DNA of 51,817 bases from Sphaerotilus sp. Its GTDB lineage: Bacteria; Pseudomonadota; Gammaproteobacteria; Burkholderiales; Burkholderiaceae_C. Below are positions 1 through 8,355 of this stretch, one piece after another. The stretch lies in NCBI GenBank assembly GCA_013299055.1, contig JAAFKB010000016.1, positions 1 to 51,817 on the forward strand, written 5' to 3'. The position numbers and the translations under genes were made by a program. The notes under the pieces were generated by a model, which saw only the letters and a list, made by a program, of their open reading frames with translations, was not told the origin of the DNA and searched no databases. Positions within the stretch are counted from its first letter, which is position 1. Every line of letters begins with the position of its first letter.

Positions 1-137
1 CCGGACTTGACCGCATCCGCCGGCGTCAGCCACGAGCCGCCGCAGACCTTGACGTTCGGCAGCGCGAGGAACTGCGGTGCCGTCTCCAGCGTGATGCCAC
101 CGGTCGGGCAGAACACCACGTCGTGGGAGGGGCTGGC
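1..137 (-). pseudogene. Truncated 3' fragment of eda (KDPG aldolase)
   Basis: This stretch aligns without gaps to 13255-13391 of the complete eda gene, with 133 of 137 positions identical (mismatches at 15, 18, 127 and 135). Similarity stops abruptly after about position 137, where an AT-richer leader begins. On the minus strand it encodes the region after the catalytic lysine; three of the four differences are synonymous. The gene's 5' part is absent to the right, so this copy cannot make aldolase. It continues past the left window edge, so the full length of the duplicated piece is unknown. It looks like a recombination or integration scar. Confidence 0.85.
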
Positions 138-304
138 GCAGAGTCTTTTTTTCCCCAACGGCCTTGGATCGGCACAGTAAAAGTGATCAAATACTCACTA
201 ATTAATGCTGTCAGCCAATTGTGTGTATGACGGCCGATATGACGCTGTTGCCGCTGCCTTGCGAAGGTCTGCGCTCACCGCATATCGAAAGGGGGAAATC
301 GACG
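138..304. other. Junction/leader region ahead of the PKD lipoprotein gene
   Basis: Immediately after the eda-like fragment the sequence changes to an AT-richer stretch with a run of seven T residues near 145, consistent with an element boundary followed by a promoter region. No convincing -35/-10 pair was identified. A purine-rich ribosome-binding site (AGGGGGAAA, about 290-298) lies just before the ATG at 305. Confidence 0.4.
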
Positions 305-2812
305 ATGAAGACAGGCCTTGCTCGGATGCTGAACATCGGGATTGGACACGTTCGTCTGCTGCTCAAGTGGAAACGCTCGACTGTCATCCCGTCTGAATCC
401 AAATCGGGCCGTCCCCGACTTTCCCTGTGGCCATTGATTGCCTTGCTGCTTTCAGGGGTAGTTGCTTCATGCGGCAAAGGTGGCGGTGACGAAGGCAACA
501 GCGCACCGGTGGCCATGGCAGAGGCTGCGAAAGACGTCGCCTCGGGTGCAGTGGTCACGCTGGACGGAAGCACCAGCACCGATGCCAATGGCGATACTCT
601 CAGTTACATCTGGACCCTGACCACCCGGCCAGCAGGCAGTGCTGCGACGTTGACGGGCGCTGACACAGCTCGTCCGAGCTTCACCGCCGACGTGGACGGC
701 GCCTACGAGATCACGCTCATCGTCAACGATGGCAAAGTGAACAGCACAGCTACCGTCGTCACCGTGACGGCCTCCGTGCCCAACGGCGTTCCGTTGGCCA
801 ATGCGGGACTCGTCCAGAACGTACCAACCGGCGTGCAGGTCATCCTTGACGGGAGCGCCAGCTCCGATGCCGACGGCGAGGCACTGAGCTTCACCTGGAC
901 ACTGACTTCGACGCCGACGGGCAGCACTGCGGCACTCATCCGCGCTGACACGGCTCGCCCCACATTCACTGCCGACGTGGCGGGCACCTACGTGGCCAAG
1001 CTCACCGTCAGCGATGGCAAGGCCAGCAGCACGCCTTCCGAGACAACCGTCACGGCCAGCACACCCAGCGCAGCGGACTTCACCTTTACACCAAGCGGGG
1101 CCACTGCTCCCGTCACGATACGCTTCACGCCAACGCCAGCCGCGAACATGGTCGTCGAGCGATACGAATGGGACTTCGACGGCAACGGCACGATCGATGT
1201 CACCGACACCGTCGGCAGAAACCAGAGCCGCACCTTCAGCACGCCGGGCACCTTTGCAGTCTCGCTGAAAACCACGGATTCATCGGGACGCACCGAGACG
1301 CAGGTGAGGAACATCGTGATCGGCAATGCGCCGCCTGTGGTCACCGTGTCCGCGATTCCGACCAACGGGTCGGCGCCACTGTCGGTGGACTTCAGAGCGA
1401 CTGCGACTGACAGCAACGGTGTGGCGAGTTTCGAGTGGGATTTCAACGGTGACGGCACCTACGACCGCACCATCAACGGCACCTCTGGCAACACGACCTT
1501 CGTCTACACGACCATCGGCAACTTCCAGCCCAGGCTGCGTGTCACCGACACATTGGGGGCGGCCACCGAGATCTCGCCTCCAAACATGGAGGTCAGGTCG
1601 GCCCCACCCAATAGCGCACAGGCTGCGCTTAGCCTGTCGCGCAGCAATGGAACTGCGCCATTGGCCGTCACATTGTCAGCAGAAGCTGCCAATTTGATGG
1701 GGAGAACGATCCAGACCTACCAATGGGATCCAGAAGGGGACGGCACCTTCAATGCCACCACGACGGCCAGCAACTACGCCTTCAGCTACGCCAGCGGCGG
1801 GATCTACTACCCTCGGGTTCGCATGACGCTGTCAGATGGCAGCCAGGTGGAGGACGTCAAGGTGTTGACAGTCACATCCTCGGTGTCGCTGACGCTGGAC
1901 ACCGACACGCTTGACATCCAGTTGGCCCAGACCATTGCCGTCAACACAGTTCTGTCGGCAGCCACCAAAGTGTCGCTGGTGATCGAATCCCGCAGCGGTA
2001 CCCACATTCGAACCCTGTTGCCGCTGACGAGCCGGAGCGCCGGCACCTACAGCGAGAGCTGGGACGGCAAGAGCGACGGGGGAAAGTACGTGCCCGAGGA
2101 CATCTACAAGGTGGTCCTTCTGCATGAACTCAATGGTGCGATGCAGCGGCTGGACTTGTCCACAACCACGGGTGGTCAGGAATACAGCCCGCCGCGCACC
2201 GACATCCCCTCCACGTTCGAGCCCTACAACGGCCGCCCATTGACGATCGACTTCACACTGGCCCGGGCCTCCGAGGTCACTGCATTCATGGGCAGTTTCA
2301 ATGTAGACACTCGCTACGTCACCTTCTACACGAGGCGACCGCTCGGCAGAGGCACCCACCGCATCACATGGAGTGGCGACAACGCCGACGGTCAGATCAT
2401 CAAGTCAGGCCCGGGGGATTCCTTTCTGTTCGGCATCTTCGGCTACACGCTGCCGAACAACGGCGTATTTGTACGCAATGGTGTTCAACTCAGCGCCATG
2501 AACTCAAGTCCACCGATATTCGACCCCACCGGGTTGACCTCGGCAGCCGGGCCGAGCCTGTGCAATGTGCAGTTCTCGATCAGCCTGCCCGCCAACATGG
2601 AACTGGTGGTGCGTGATGCCATCACGGGGGCGCTGATCAACCGGCTGGAATATCCCAACCTGCCCGCTGGCGCGAACACTGTTCGGTGGGATGGCAAGGC
2701 CAGTGATGGCCGCTACGTCGCACCGGGCACCTATCGACTGGGCCTGACTGCAGTACAGGCCAACGGTTTTCGCTCGTTGTCTTCCTTTGTGCTGCAGCGT
2801 GTTTACTACTGA
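305..2812 (+). CDS. Lipoprotein with five PKD-like domains and FlgD-like C-terminal repeats
   Basis: The 835-residue product probably acts at the cell surface. After a 39-residue basic lead comes a hydrophobic stretch ending in the lipobox-like VVASC (Cys56), then a Gly-rich linker. PKD-like Ig folds follow at about 66-156, 160-250, 256-340, 343-430 and 437-525; units 3-5 carry the typical YEWDFDGNGT, FEWDFNGDGT and YQWDPEGDGT strands. The C-terminal third has three FlgD-type Ig units marked by SWDGKSDGGKY, TWSGDNADGQ and RWDGKASDGRY. A GTG at 221 is in frame, but the ATG at 305 has the better ribosome-binding site. It lies 19 bp before a small secreted protein and the RHS gene, so the three are probably co-transcribed. 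PKD arrays are known as adhesive or spacer modules; the actual ligand is unknown. Confidence 0.85.
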   Translation: MKTGLARMLNIGIGHVRLLLKWKRSTVIPSESKSGRPRLSLWPLIALLLSGVVASCGKGGGDEGNSAPVAMAEAAKDVASGAVVTLDGSTSTDANGDTLSYIWTLTTRPAGSAATLTGADTARPSFTADVDGAYEITLIVNDGKVNSTATVVTVTASVPNGVPLANAGLVQNVPTGVQVILDGSASSDADGEALSFTWTLTSTPTGSTAALIRADTARPTFTADVAGTYVAKLTVSDGKASSTPSETTVTASTPSAADFTFTPSGATAPVTIRFTPTPAANMVVERYEWDFDGNGTIDVTDTVGRNQSRTFSTPGTFAVSLKTTDSSGRTETQVRNIVIGNAPPVVTVSAIPTNGSAPLSVDFRATATDSNGVASFEWDFNGDGTYDRTINGTSGNTTFVYTTIGNFQPRLRVTDTLGAATEISPPNMEVRSAPPNSAQAALSLSRSNGTAPLAVTLSAEAANLMGRTIQTYQWDPEGDGTFNATTTASNYAFSYASGGIYYPRVRMTLSDGSQVEDVKVLTVTSSVSLTLDTDTLDIQLAQTIAVNTVLSAATKVSLVIESRSGTHIRTLLPLTSRSAGTYSESWDGKSDGGKYVPEDIYKVVLLHELNGAMQRLDLSTTTGGQEYSPPRTDIPSTFEPYNGRPLTIDFTLARASEVTAFMGSFNVDTRYVTFYTRRPLGRGTHRITWSGDNADGQIIKSGPGDSFLFGIFGYTLPNNGVFVRNGVQLSAMNSSPPIFDPTGLTSAAGPSLCNVQFSISLPANMELVVRDAITGALINRLEYPNLPAGANTVRWDGKASDGRYVAPGTYRLGLTAVQANGFRSLSSFVLQRVYY

Positions 2813-2831
2813 CCTGCCGGAGGCCCTGCGC

Positions 2832-3251
2832 ATGAACGGAATCATCCAAGTCTGTGCCTTGGCGGCACTCTTGCCCACCCTGGCGGTTGCTGCCCCGGGC
2901 CTCCAGGAGGTGCTGACCCCTGCGCAATACTTCGAGTGCCAGGTCTCTGCACGTCAAGCCACCATCGTGGGGCTGCACGAGCGCGCGTCGCAACTGGGTC
3001 AGACGGACCTGACGGCCGCGCAGAAGAGTTCCAGTGCCGAGGTCGCCCGAGCACGGGTGACGATGGCCATGTACAACTGCGGCCGGCAGAACGCGAGCAC
3101 CCTCGGCGCCTACGCCCACCGCAATGCCGACACGTTGCAGACCTGGCTGAACGCCAATCCGCAAATGAAGGCGCGATTGGACGCACTGAGCCAGCAGATC
3201 GCGGGCCTGTCGTCACAGATGCCTGCAGCCTCGCCTTCGGCCAAGCGCTGA
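2832..3251 (+). CDS. Small secreted protein of unknown function
   Basis: The 139-residue product begins with a clear Sec signal peptide (hydrophobic CALAALLPTLAVAA, cleavage after about residue 21). The mature part is polar and mostly helical by appearance, with two cysteines that could pair and a Pro/Ser/Lys tail. GGAGG at 2818-2822 fixes the ATG at 2832 over a longer in-frame start at 2787. It sits between the PKD lipoprotein and the RHS gene with short gaps, suggesting a common transcript and a role in secretion, folding or anchoring of the RHS protein. I do not recognise its family. Confidence 0.75.
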   Translation: MNGIIQVCALAALLPTLAVAAPGLQEVLTPAQYFECQVSARQATIVGLHERASQLGQTDLTAAQKSSSAEVARARVTMAMYNCGRQNASTLGAYAHRNADTLQTWLNANPQMKARLDALSQQIAGLSSQMPAASPSAKR

Positions 3252-3285
3252 GGCAAGCGCGCAACGAGTCCAGGGAGATCCATTC

Positions 3286-6200
3286 ATGTTCAAGCTCGAC
3301 AAGAAGCAAGGCGTTGCATCTCATGCGATGCACCTGTTTCGCATGCTGCTGGCTGCTTTTTTGGTGGTGCTTGCGGTGCCAGTGCTGGCCTACCACTTTC
3401 CGTGGGACCAGGGGCATGACACCACCAACTCCAACGATCCGCCCAAGCCGGGACTAGACGAACGGCCCACAGCAGATCCCGCTGAGAATCCCAACGCATG
3501 TGGCTCGCCCATTTATGTAGGCACCGGCCACTGCTTCTGGTCCGACGTTGACGTGGTTCTGCGCGGCCGGCCCTTTGTCGGTGTCAAGCGCACCTACAAC
3601 TCCAACGACCCGGTCGTGGGCCTGTTCGGCAACGGCTGGACCGTGGACTTCGACATCGCCTTGTACCCGGCCACCAACAGCGGCCAGCAGCAGCGCGTCT
3701 TCAAGGCCGCGAACGGCAAGCGCTTCGTCTACGTCAAGCAGGCCAACGGCACTTTCCAGGCGCCAGCATCGCGCTTCGAGACCATCACGGAAGGCGCCAC
3801 CTCGGTCACGATGACCCTGCTGGACGGCCGGCGCAATGTCTTCGCGCTGGACGGCCGGCTGCTGGAGCGCTGGGACACCAACGGCAACCGCGTCAGTTTC
3901 AGCTATGACGCGGCGCTGCGACCTGTGCGCATCGACGACGGAAACGGCCGTTCACTGACGATGGCCTACAACGCTGCCAGCCTTGTGGCCAGCGTCACCG
4001 ACCACACGGGGCGCGTCTGGCGGTACAGCTACGACACCAACGCCAACCTCACCTCGATCACCGACCCGGTCAACGGCGTGATGCGCTACACGTGGCAGGC
4101 CTACCGCCCCCCGGCCGACGCCAACACTTACTACCAGCTGCTGTCCGTCACCGACCCCAGCAGCGTGGCGCGGGTCAGCTTCACCTACACGGGCAACCAG
4201 GTGGCTTCGTACACCGCAGGCGCCGACCGCATCACTTACACGAGGCCGACCACCAATACCCTGCTCGCCGGGACCGTCACGCGGCGCGATTCCGTCAACG
4301 TCGCCACCAGTTTCACGTATGGCGCCCTGGGCCTGATCACCCGCGAGGTGGACGGCATCGGCGAGGCCACGTCCTACACCTTCGACGACAACGGCCGCAT
4401 CACCGCCACGGTCGACGCATTGAACCGCACCTGGTCCAGCACCTACGACAGCTTGGGCCGCATGACAGCCAGCCGCAACCCGCTGGCACAGAACAGCACC
4501 ATTCAGTACACGGGCAATGACCCCCGACCGGTGCGCATGACCTCACCCAGCGGCCGTGTGGTGACGGTGGCCTATGACACCCGCGGCAACCTGGTGTCCA
4601 CCACCGATCCCGCTGGCGCCAGCACGGCCATGGCCTACAACGCCCGTGGAGATGTCACAGGCATCCGCAACGCACTGGGACAGCAGACCTCGATCGCCTA
4701 CACCGCCACTGGCCTGCCCACCCAGGTGATCGACCCGCTGGGCCGCAGCAGCACGATGACCTACGACGCGCTGGGCCGTGTCGCCACCGCCACCAACGCG
4801 GCGGGCGAGACCACTCGCTACGCCTACGACGCGCTGGATCGGGTGACCCGCGTCACCGACCCCATGAGCCAGGTGACGGCCTTCACCTACGATGCGGCGG
4901 GCCGACTGACCAGCGTGACCGATGCCAAAGGGTCGGTCACCCAGTACGAGTACGACAGTTTCGGCCGCCGCAGCGCCGAGATTGCCCCCGACAGCCGGCG
5001 CACCAGCTATGCCTACCGCACCGACAACCTGTTGATCGGCATCACCTGGCCCGACAACACCAGCATCAGCTACCAGTACGACAACAACAAGCGCCTCACG
5101 CGCGAGTTCGCGGGAAGCGAGGTCACCACCTACGGCTACAACGCTGTCAACCAGTTGCTCATCGCCAGCGGCCCCGGTGGCACGGTGAGATACACCTACG
5201 ACAACGCCGGCCGGGTCGTCACCGAGACCAGCGGCGGGAAGACCAACACCATCACCCGCAATGCCGAGGGTGAACGCATCGGCCTGGCCTACCTGGGCTT
5301 GAACCAGACTTACACCCGAGACAACCGCGGCATGGTGACGCAGATCACCTCACCCGCCGGGAATTTCGGCTTCAGCTTCGACGCACTGGGGCGCAGGGCG
5401 AAGCTGTCCTACCCCAACGGCTCCACCGCCAGCTACAGCTTCGACGCCGCGGGGCAGTTGACCAACCTGACGCATGCGGGCGTCTTCAATGCGCCCTATG
5501 CGCACAGCTTCGACACGGCCGGGCGCATCACCAAGATCACTGGCGACGGGCCGGACTGGAATTACAGCTATGACGCGCTGGGCCGCCTGACCCGCGCGAC
5601 TCAGGGCAGCGACACCTACACCTACACGCTGGATGCGGGGGGCAACATCCTGGATGGCAGCCGGACGCATGACGTCAACCACCGACTGACGGCGGATGCC
5701 AGCAAGACCTACAGCTACGACCAGCGCGGCAACCTCACACTGGAACAGGACCGGACCACCGGCGCCAGGACGGTCTACACCTGGAACTTGAAGAACCAGC
5801 TCCTGCAGGCGCAGTTCTTCAGCAACGCGACGGCGGGGAGTCTGAACCGAACGCTGGCCTATACCTACGACCCGTTGGGGCGCCGGGCGTCCAAGACCGA
5901 CAACGGCAGCGTGCAGCACTTTGTGTATGACGGGGATGATCTGGTCGGCACGCTGGATGCGGCCAATGCGGTGACGTCTAGCAATGTTTTCAGTGGCGCC
6001 ATCGACGAGCCGCTGGCTTCCACCACTGGTGGTTCGGCCAAGTCGCTGTACACCAACCACCTGGGCAGCGTCATGGCGGTTGCAGATGGCGCCAGTCTTA
6101 GCCATGCCTACCGCTACAGCCCCTATGGCGAAACAGTGGCGCCCAGCGGCGGTGACTCCACTCCTTTCAGGTATACGGGAAGGGAGAAGGATGCCGAAAG

Positions 6201-6855
6201 TCTCTATTACTACCGTGCTCGTTATTACAACCCCCGGATGCAGAAGTTCATCTCTACTGATCCGATAGGGTTGGCGGGGGACATTAATACCTACGGCTAT
6301 GTCGAAGGCAATCCAATTTCGTTTATCGATCCCCATGGCGAGTTCGCTTGGATCGCTGCGGGCGCAGTCGTCGGTGCAGCCATCAATGTAGGTGTGACCT
6401 ATTTCGCCAACAACGGTAACGTGACGGGACAGCAACTACTTGCCGCTGCGGCGAGCGGTGCGATCGCTGGTGGTCTGGGTACGGCCGCTGGACCACTCGG
6501 GGGGACCATTGCAAGGGGCATTGGAATGGCGTCGAACGGTCTAGGGGCTTCAGTTGCGACTGGAGGTCTTTCGGCGGGAGCCTCCGCGCTGGGCCAAGCG
6601 GCGGCAAACGCGATCGATCCGTGCAACGCTACCAATCCCCTAAACGCCGCGCTTTACGGCGGTTTGGGCGGCGGCCTTTCCAAAGGGCTCTTTCCGACGA
6701 AGAACCTAAATACTTGGGTCCAGGCAAGGTTTTTCGGGCCATCGACATTCAACGGCTTGTTCAGAAGCAGCAACGCGTGGTTGAACTTGGGATCGTTTGG
6801 TACAGCGTCGGGAGTAGGTAGTGCGTCAAACTTTCCAGCCATTAATCCTTTCTAA
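3286..6855 (+). CDS. Sec-exported RHS/YD-repeat protein with variable C-terminal tip
   Basis: This 1189-residue protein has an N-terminal signal segment (about 15-35), a DUF6531-like entry region (CGSPIYVGTGHCFWSDVDVV) and a long run of YD repeats (YDxxGRxT/V variants) from about 200 to 950. The RHS-associated core follows (YTGREKDAESLYYYRARYYN, then FIDPHG at about 1013-1018). RHS repeats form a closed shell that holds a C-terminal tip released after the DPxG motif. Here the tip (about 1019-1189) is Gly/Ala-rich with GxxxG-like hydrophobic stretches and matches no toxin I know. There is no PAAR or VgrG part, so a type VI route is unlikely; the signal peptide suggests Sec export. GC content drops in the tip. 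AGGGAG precedes the ATG. Confidence 0.9.
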   Translation: MFKLDKKQGVASHAMHLFRMLLAAFLVVLAVPVLAYHFPWDQGHDTTNSNDPPKPGLDERPTADPAENPNACGSPIYVGTGHCFWSDVDVVLRGRPFVGVKRTYNSNDPVVGLFGNGWTVDFDIALYPATNSGQQQRVFKAANGKRFVYVKQANGTFQAPASRFETITEGATSVTMTLLDGRRNVFALDGRLLERWDTNGNRVSFSYDAALRPVRIDDGNGRSLTMAYNAASLVASVTDHTGRVWRYSYDTNANLTSITDPVNGVMRYTWQAYRPPADANTYYQLLSVTDPSSVARVSFTYTGNQVASYTAGADRITYTRPTTNTLLAGTVTRRDSVNVATSFTYGALGLITREVDGIGEATSYTFDDNGRITATVDALNRTWSSTYDSLGRMTASRNPLAQNSTIQYTGNDPRPVRMTSPSGRVVTVAYDTRGNLVSTTDPAGASTAMAYNARGDVTGIRNALGQQTSIAYTATGLPTQVIDPLGRSSTMTYDALGRVATATNAAGETTRYAYDALDRVTRVTDPMSQVTAFTYDAAGRLTSVTDAKGSVTQYEYDSFGRRSAEIAPDSRRTSYAYRTDNLLIGITWPDNTSISYQYDNNKRLTREFAGSEVTTYGYNAVNQLLIASGPGGTVRYTYDNAGRVVTETSGGKTNTITRNAEGERIGLAYLGLNQTYTRDNRGMVTQITSPAGNFGFSFDALGRRAKLSYPNGSTASYSFDAAGQLTNLTHAGVFNAPYAHSFDTAGRITKITGDGPDWNYSYDALGRLTRATQGSDTYTYTLDAGGNILDGSRTHDVNHRLTADASKTYSYDQRGNLTLEQDRTTGARTVYTWNLKNQLLQAQFFSNATAGSLNRTLAYTYDPLGRRASKTDNGSVQHFVYDGDDLVGTLDAANAVTSSNVFSGAIDEPLASTTGGSAKSLYTNHLGSVMAVADGASLSHAYRYSPYGETVAPSGGDSTPFRYTGREKDAESLYYYRARYYNPRMQKFISTDPIGLAGDINTYGYVEGNPISFIDPHGEFAWIAAGAVVGAAINVGVTYFANNGNVTGQQLLAAAASGAIAGGLGTAAGPLGGTIARGIGMASNGLGASVATGGLSAGASALGQAAANAIDPCNATNPLNAALYGGLGGGLSKGLFPTKNLNTWVQARFFGPSTFNGLFRSSNAWLNLGSFGTASGVGSASNFPAINPF

Positions 6856-7192
6856 TTGCGCCATGCAGCTTTGCGTAGCTTTTCTAGCACTCTGGGGAAT
6901 ATTAGTCGGCTTCATCGGTTGGGCGAGTTGTTTTCGACTAGTAGAGCCGATATCGAATTGGTTACTGGAAGGGCACATTGATTCAAATTTCTTGATAGGC
7001 CTGGTTCGATTGTTGCTCATACTTTTTGGGGTATTCGGGATGTTGCTGCTGCTGCGTGTATCCGCAACAGCGATCACGGGCAATAGTTGCAACCTTGACC
7101 CGGGGACCTCTTTCGGCATCGTCTTCGGGGCGTCGATGATGGGCCTGATTCTGTTCGGTCTGACAAGCCGTTTGGCCCGAAGGCCCCGGTAA
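6821..7192 (+). CDS. Three-helix membrane protein, candidate RHS immunity protein
   Basis: A 123-residue hydrophobic protein with three likely membrane helices (about residues 15-38, 57-80 and 95-115) and a basic tail. The GTG at 6821 has GGAG seven bases upstream and overlaps the RHS gene by 35 bp; an ATG at 6863 is an alternative start. Position directly after a polymorphic RHS tip, the overlap and the locally low GC are the usual features of an immunity gene. If so, the tip would act on the membrane or from the periplasm. No family was recognised, so function rests on context only. Confidence 0.6.
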   Translation: MRQTFQPLILSNCAMQLCVAFLALWGILVGFIGWASCFRLVEPISNWLLEGHIDSNFLIGLVRLLLILFGVFGMLLLLRVSATAITGNSCNLDPGTSFGIVFGASMMGLILFGLTSRLARRPR

Positions 7193-7316
7193 TAAAATAA
7201 TTCACCCTGGAGGAGAAAACACCAGCTTGACTCTTGTTCTGTGGCAACTTGAGCATCTGGTTGCATGAAACCAGCAACAGCACTTTCTGAATTTATATTT
7301 CGATGGCCAAATCTAA

Positions 7317-8318
7317 ATGAATATATTCTCTGTACCCAATTTGTTTGCAGTAACGGTTCTTTTTGGGGGAACCGTCGTTTTCCAAGCACAAGCTCAGCCG
7401 GTCGTGTACACCTCCACCGACCAAGAATATGCCGAAGTCGTCCTGAAGGAAGCAGAAGCGGCCATCGGCCAAAAGGTCACGGCGGTCTTCGACGCCGAAG
7501 CCTCCAAGACCGTGGGACTTGAACGCCGCCTGGCTGCCGAGAAGTCCAAACCCAAGGCCGACATCTTCTGGAACTCCGAGTTCCTGCGCACCCACCGGCT
7601 CGACAAACAGGGCCTGCTGGCCGCCACGGTCCTCGACAAGGGCTTCAACCTGCCGGCCAGCGTGGTCACGCCGCACAGCGTGGGCTTCGGCATCCGGGGG
7701 CGCGTGCTCGCGGTGCATACCCCATCGGTGCCAGAAACTGACCGCCCCAAGCGCATTGAAGACCTGACCGACCCACGCTGGAAAGGCAAGGTGGCCATCG
7801 GCCGGCCGCTGTTCGGCACCACGTCCACGCACTTCGCTGCGCTGCACGCACAGTGGGGCGAGGCGAAGTTCATCACCTTCCTGAAGGCGCTCAAAGCCAA
7901 CGGCGTGATGATCCTGCCCGGCAACGGTGATGTGCGCGACGCGGTGGTCGCCGGCCGCGCGTGGGTGGGACTGACCGACACCGACGACGCCATCGGTGCG
8001 CTGCGGCGCCAGCAACCCCTGGCGATGATCTTTCCGGATCAGCAGGGCGAAGGAGCCTTCGGTGTTTACATGACGGTAGCCAGAATCGCCGGTGGCCCGA
8101 ACCCGGCAGGGGCGCAGAAGCTGGTGGAGTACCTGGCCAGCGAGAAGACCGAGGCCCGCTTGATCGAACTGGGTGCAGTGCAGATCCCCGTGCGGGCGAA
8201 CCTGCCGATGGCCAAGGAGATCGGCACGGTCCGGCCCAAGATCTGGTTCATGGAAGCGGCCAAGGTCGAGGCCAGCCTGGGGCCATCCGTCGGGCTGATC
8301 CGCAAGCACCTGCTCTAG
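7317..8318 (+). CDS. ABC transporter periplasmic substrate-binding protein (iron(III)/thiamine class)
   Basis: The 333-residue protein has a signal peptide (cleavage near AQAQ, residue 25) and the fold signature of the Fe3+/thiamine family of binding proteins: VVYTSTDQEYAEVV at the mature N-terminus, then ERRLAAEKSKPKADIFWNSE. It would deliver a ligand to the permease encoded next. The paired tyrosines of classical FbpA proteins are not evident, so iron is not proven; thiamine or another small ligand is possible. It is the first gene of a six-gene operon. No Fur-type or TPP-riboswitch sequence was seen in the 124 bp upstream. No strong ribosome-binding site precedes the ATG. Confidence 0.8.
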   Translation: MNIFSVPNLFAVTVLFGGTVVFQAQAQPVVYTSTDQEYAEVVLKEAEAAIGQKVTAVFDAEASKTVGLERRLAAEKSKPKADIFWNSEFLRTHRLDKQGLLAATVLDKGFNLPASVVTPHSVGFGIRGRVLAVHTPSVPETDRPKRIEDLTDPRWKGKVAIGRPLFGTTSTHFAALHAQWGEAKFITFLKALKANGVMILPGNGDVRDAVVAGRAWVGLTDTDDAIGALRRQQPLAMIFPDQQGEGAFGVYMTVARIAGGPNPAGAQKLVEYLASEKTEARLIELGAVQIPVRANLPMAKEIGTVRPKIWFMEAAKVEASLGPSVGLIRKHLL

Positions 8319-8355
8319 TCGCAGACCGACCTGTGGCAATCCGCAGCAGCAACCC

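Noticed and set aside
5350..6435. A 361-codon minus-strand frame inside the RHS gene
   Set aside because: It lies wholly opposite the RHS core and tip and shows no signal, motif or ribosome-binding site of its own.
3286..6855. Type VI-delivered RHS effector
   Set aside because: There is no PAAR domain and no vgrG or EagR-type gene nearby, and a signal peptide is present.
7227..7268. A 13-codon TTG-started peptide after GGAGGAG upstream of the ABC operon
   Set aside because: It is very short with no family, and the purine-rich site may be incidental or a remnant.
7193..7316. Fur box or TPP riboswitch ahead of the ABC importer
   Set aside because: Neither a GATAATGATAATCATTATC-like site nor the TPP-aptamer conserved pieces were found.
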